Positions 5,446 through 6,628 of a DNA stretch of 6,628 bases are shown piece after piece. This DNA is from SYIM01 sp044359405 (lineage in GTDB: Bacteria; Pseudomonadota; Gammaproteobacteria; Burkholderiales; Burkholderiaceae_E): the NCBI GenBank assembly GCA_044359405.1, contig JBIKMC010000194.1, forward strand, positions 1 through 6,628, given 5' to 3'. A model generated the notes under the pieces. It saw only the letters and a program-made list of their open reading frames with translations. It was not told where the DNA came from and did not search any database. Numbering within the stretch: position 1 is the first letter of the stretch; the number at the start of each line of letters is the position of its first letter. The position numbers and the translations under genes were made by a program.

Positions 5446-6628
5446 TCAGGCCTGCAACTGTGACAAGGCCCGCCCGATACGGGCGATGCCCTCGTGAATC
5501 TGCTCGGGCGAGGGTGTGGCGAAGGACAGGCGCAGCGTACGAGCATCGGCCCGATCACCGTAGTAAATATCGCCCGGCACAAAGGTCACTTTCTGCTCAA
5601 TGGCGAGCGGCATCAGCGCCCGAGCCGATTCAGCCTGGGTGAGTCGCCCCCACATGAACATGCCCCCCTGGGGAATGTTGAACTCAACCCGGCCAGCCAG
5701 ATGCTGCGCGATCGCATCACGCATGGCACCGGCCCGTTCACGGTAGGCACCCAGAATGTTGGGCAGGTGCCGACGCAGACGATCAGCCGCAAGATAGCGC
5801 TCAACCGTGGCCTGGGTAAAGCCGGGGTTGGAGATGTCGTCCAGTTGCTTGGCCAGCGCACAGGCGCGTCGAATCGCAGGCGGCGCGATCAGCCAACCGA
5901 TGCGCAGACCCGGCGCGATCACCTTGGAGAAGCTGCCCAGATGTACCACCCAGTCGCGCGAACCAGGCACCTGATCAACCAAGGACAGCACATGTGGCAC
6001 GGGCTCGCCGGCAAAGCGGAGCCGGCCGTAGGGGTCATCTTCGATGATGATGAAACGATGCTTGACCGCCAGTTCAAGCAGCTTCAGTCGGCGCTGCACG
6101 GGCATGGTGGCACCACTGGGATTGGCAAACGTGGGCACCACATACATCGCGCGCGGCCCAGGCTCGCCGCGTCGCCTCAGGTCATGTAGACACTCAGCCA
6201 GCTCATCGACCATGAGGCCTTCAGCGTCGACGCCAATGGTGATGGGCTGCACGCCGGCCACCTTCAGCACCCGCAGCGGCCCGGTGTAGGTGGGGCGCTC
6301 GACCAGGGCGCGGTCACCGGCGCGCAAAAGAGTGCGCACCAGAAGATCAAAGCCCTGCTGAGACCCACCGGTGATGAGCAGATCGTCGGGTGAACACGAT
6401 GTGCCACAGTCGGCCATCCAATCGGCCACGCGTTCGCGAAGACCCGGCAGGCCATCGGTTGGGCCGTACTGCAGCGCCGCCACGGGTGAGTGCGTAAGGG
6501 CTTCATCGACCGCTGCGCGAATACCCTCGCGATCAAACAATTCGGGGCCCGGATAACCACCCGCCAGGGAAATCATACCCGGCACCGACATGAGCTTGGC
6601 CAGCTCGCGAACCAGCGACTCGCCAATG
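5446..6628 (-). CDS. PLP-dependent aminotransferase, class I/II fold (N-terminus cut by window edge)
   Basis: Cytoplasmic fold-type I pyridoxal-phosphate enzyme that swaps amino groups between an amino acid and a 2-keto acid. An ATG at 6591 gives 381 residues, but the frame stays open to the window edge and encodes IGESLVRELAKL before it, a plausible family N-terminus, so the real start lies outside. Numbered from that ATG: GGYPGPELF (11-19), substrate-region YGPTDGLPGLRE (42-53), cofactor loop GGSQQG (75-80), Asn157 in NPSG, Asp185 and Tyr188 in EDDPYG, the PLP-binding Lys223 in SFSK, Arg230 in LRIGW, and the carboxylate-binding Arg354 in LRLSF. This arrangement matches the LysN/2-aminoadipate transaminase-like group of PLP-dependent aminotransferases; no N-terminal GntR DNA-binding domain is seen in the visible part. 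The substrate is not identifiable. The stop at 5446 is 14 nt before the MFS start, indicating an operon. Confidence 0.93.
   Translation of the reverse strand, partial: IGESLVRELAKLMSVPGMISLAGGYPGPELFDREGIRAAVDEALTHSPVAALQYGPTDGLPGLRERVADWMADCGTSCSPDDLLITGGSQQGFDLLVRTLLRAGDRALVERPTYTGPLRVLKVAGVQPITIGVDAEGLMVDELAECLHDLRRRGEPGPRAMYVVPTFANPSGATMPVQRRLKLLELAVKHRFIIIEDDPYGRLRFAGEPVPHVLSLVDQVPGSRDWVVHLGSFSKVIAPGLRIGWLIAPPAIRRACALAKQLDDISNPGFTQATVERYLAADRLRRHLPNILGAYRERAGAMRDAIAQHLAGRVEFNIPQGGMFMWGRLTQAESARALMPLAIEQKVTFVPGDIYYGDRADARTLRLSFATPSPEQIHEGIARIGRALSQLQA

Noticed and set aside
5494..6189. Long plus-strand open frame of 231 codons
   Set aside because: It is antisense to the aminotransferase, whose motifs are intact, and the predicted peptide has no recognisable domain; it reflects GC-rich codon bias.

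Overview
The window looks like chromosomal DNA from a high-GC proteobacterium, most likely a betaproteobacterium of the Burkholderiales/Alcaligenaceae kind. This rests on strong G/C preference at third codon positions, GTG starts and protein styles typical of that group; no taxonomic marker was compared. No phage, transposon, CRISPR array or integrase is visible. Five protein genes and one tRNA gene fill nearly the whole window.

Left part (1-2937): a tRNA-Val(GAC) gene with an encoded CCA end lies on the minus strand, just downstream of a minus-strand permease gene. The permease is a two-domain FbpB-type protein for ferric iron import. Its ATPase (FbpC-type) is transcribed divergently on the plus strand. 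Their assigned start codons are only 12 bp apart, and the gap is an AT-rich island holding a perfect TATAAT on the minus strand and a Fur-box-like sequence. The periplasmic iron-binding protein (FbpA) that should complete the importer is not in the window.

Middle (2938-3977): after the ATPase, on the same strand, comes a probably exported protein with a formylglycine-generating-enzyme-like (SUMF1/EgtB/PvdO) fold. It lacks the catalytic cysteine pair of true FGE. Its start is uncertain, and three copies of a 15-bp repeat lie in the region where an N-terminal extension would be.

Right part (3944-6628): a minus-strand pair, probably an operon, consists of a fold-type I PLP aminotransferase (its N-terminus runs off the right edge) followed 14 bp later by an MFS transporter. 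The central loop of the transporter carries 16 tandem 9-bp units encoding Thr-Pro triplets, an in-frame candidate for copy-number variation. The MFS gene ends inside the 3' end of the FGE-like gene (34-bp tail-to-tail overlap).

I see no clearly new multi-gene system. The best second-look items are the compact divergent iron-transport control region, the cysteine-less FGE-like protein behind it, and the G-rich repeat array in the MFS gene.
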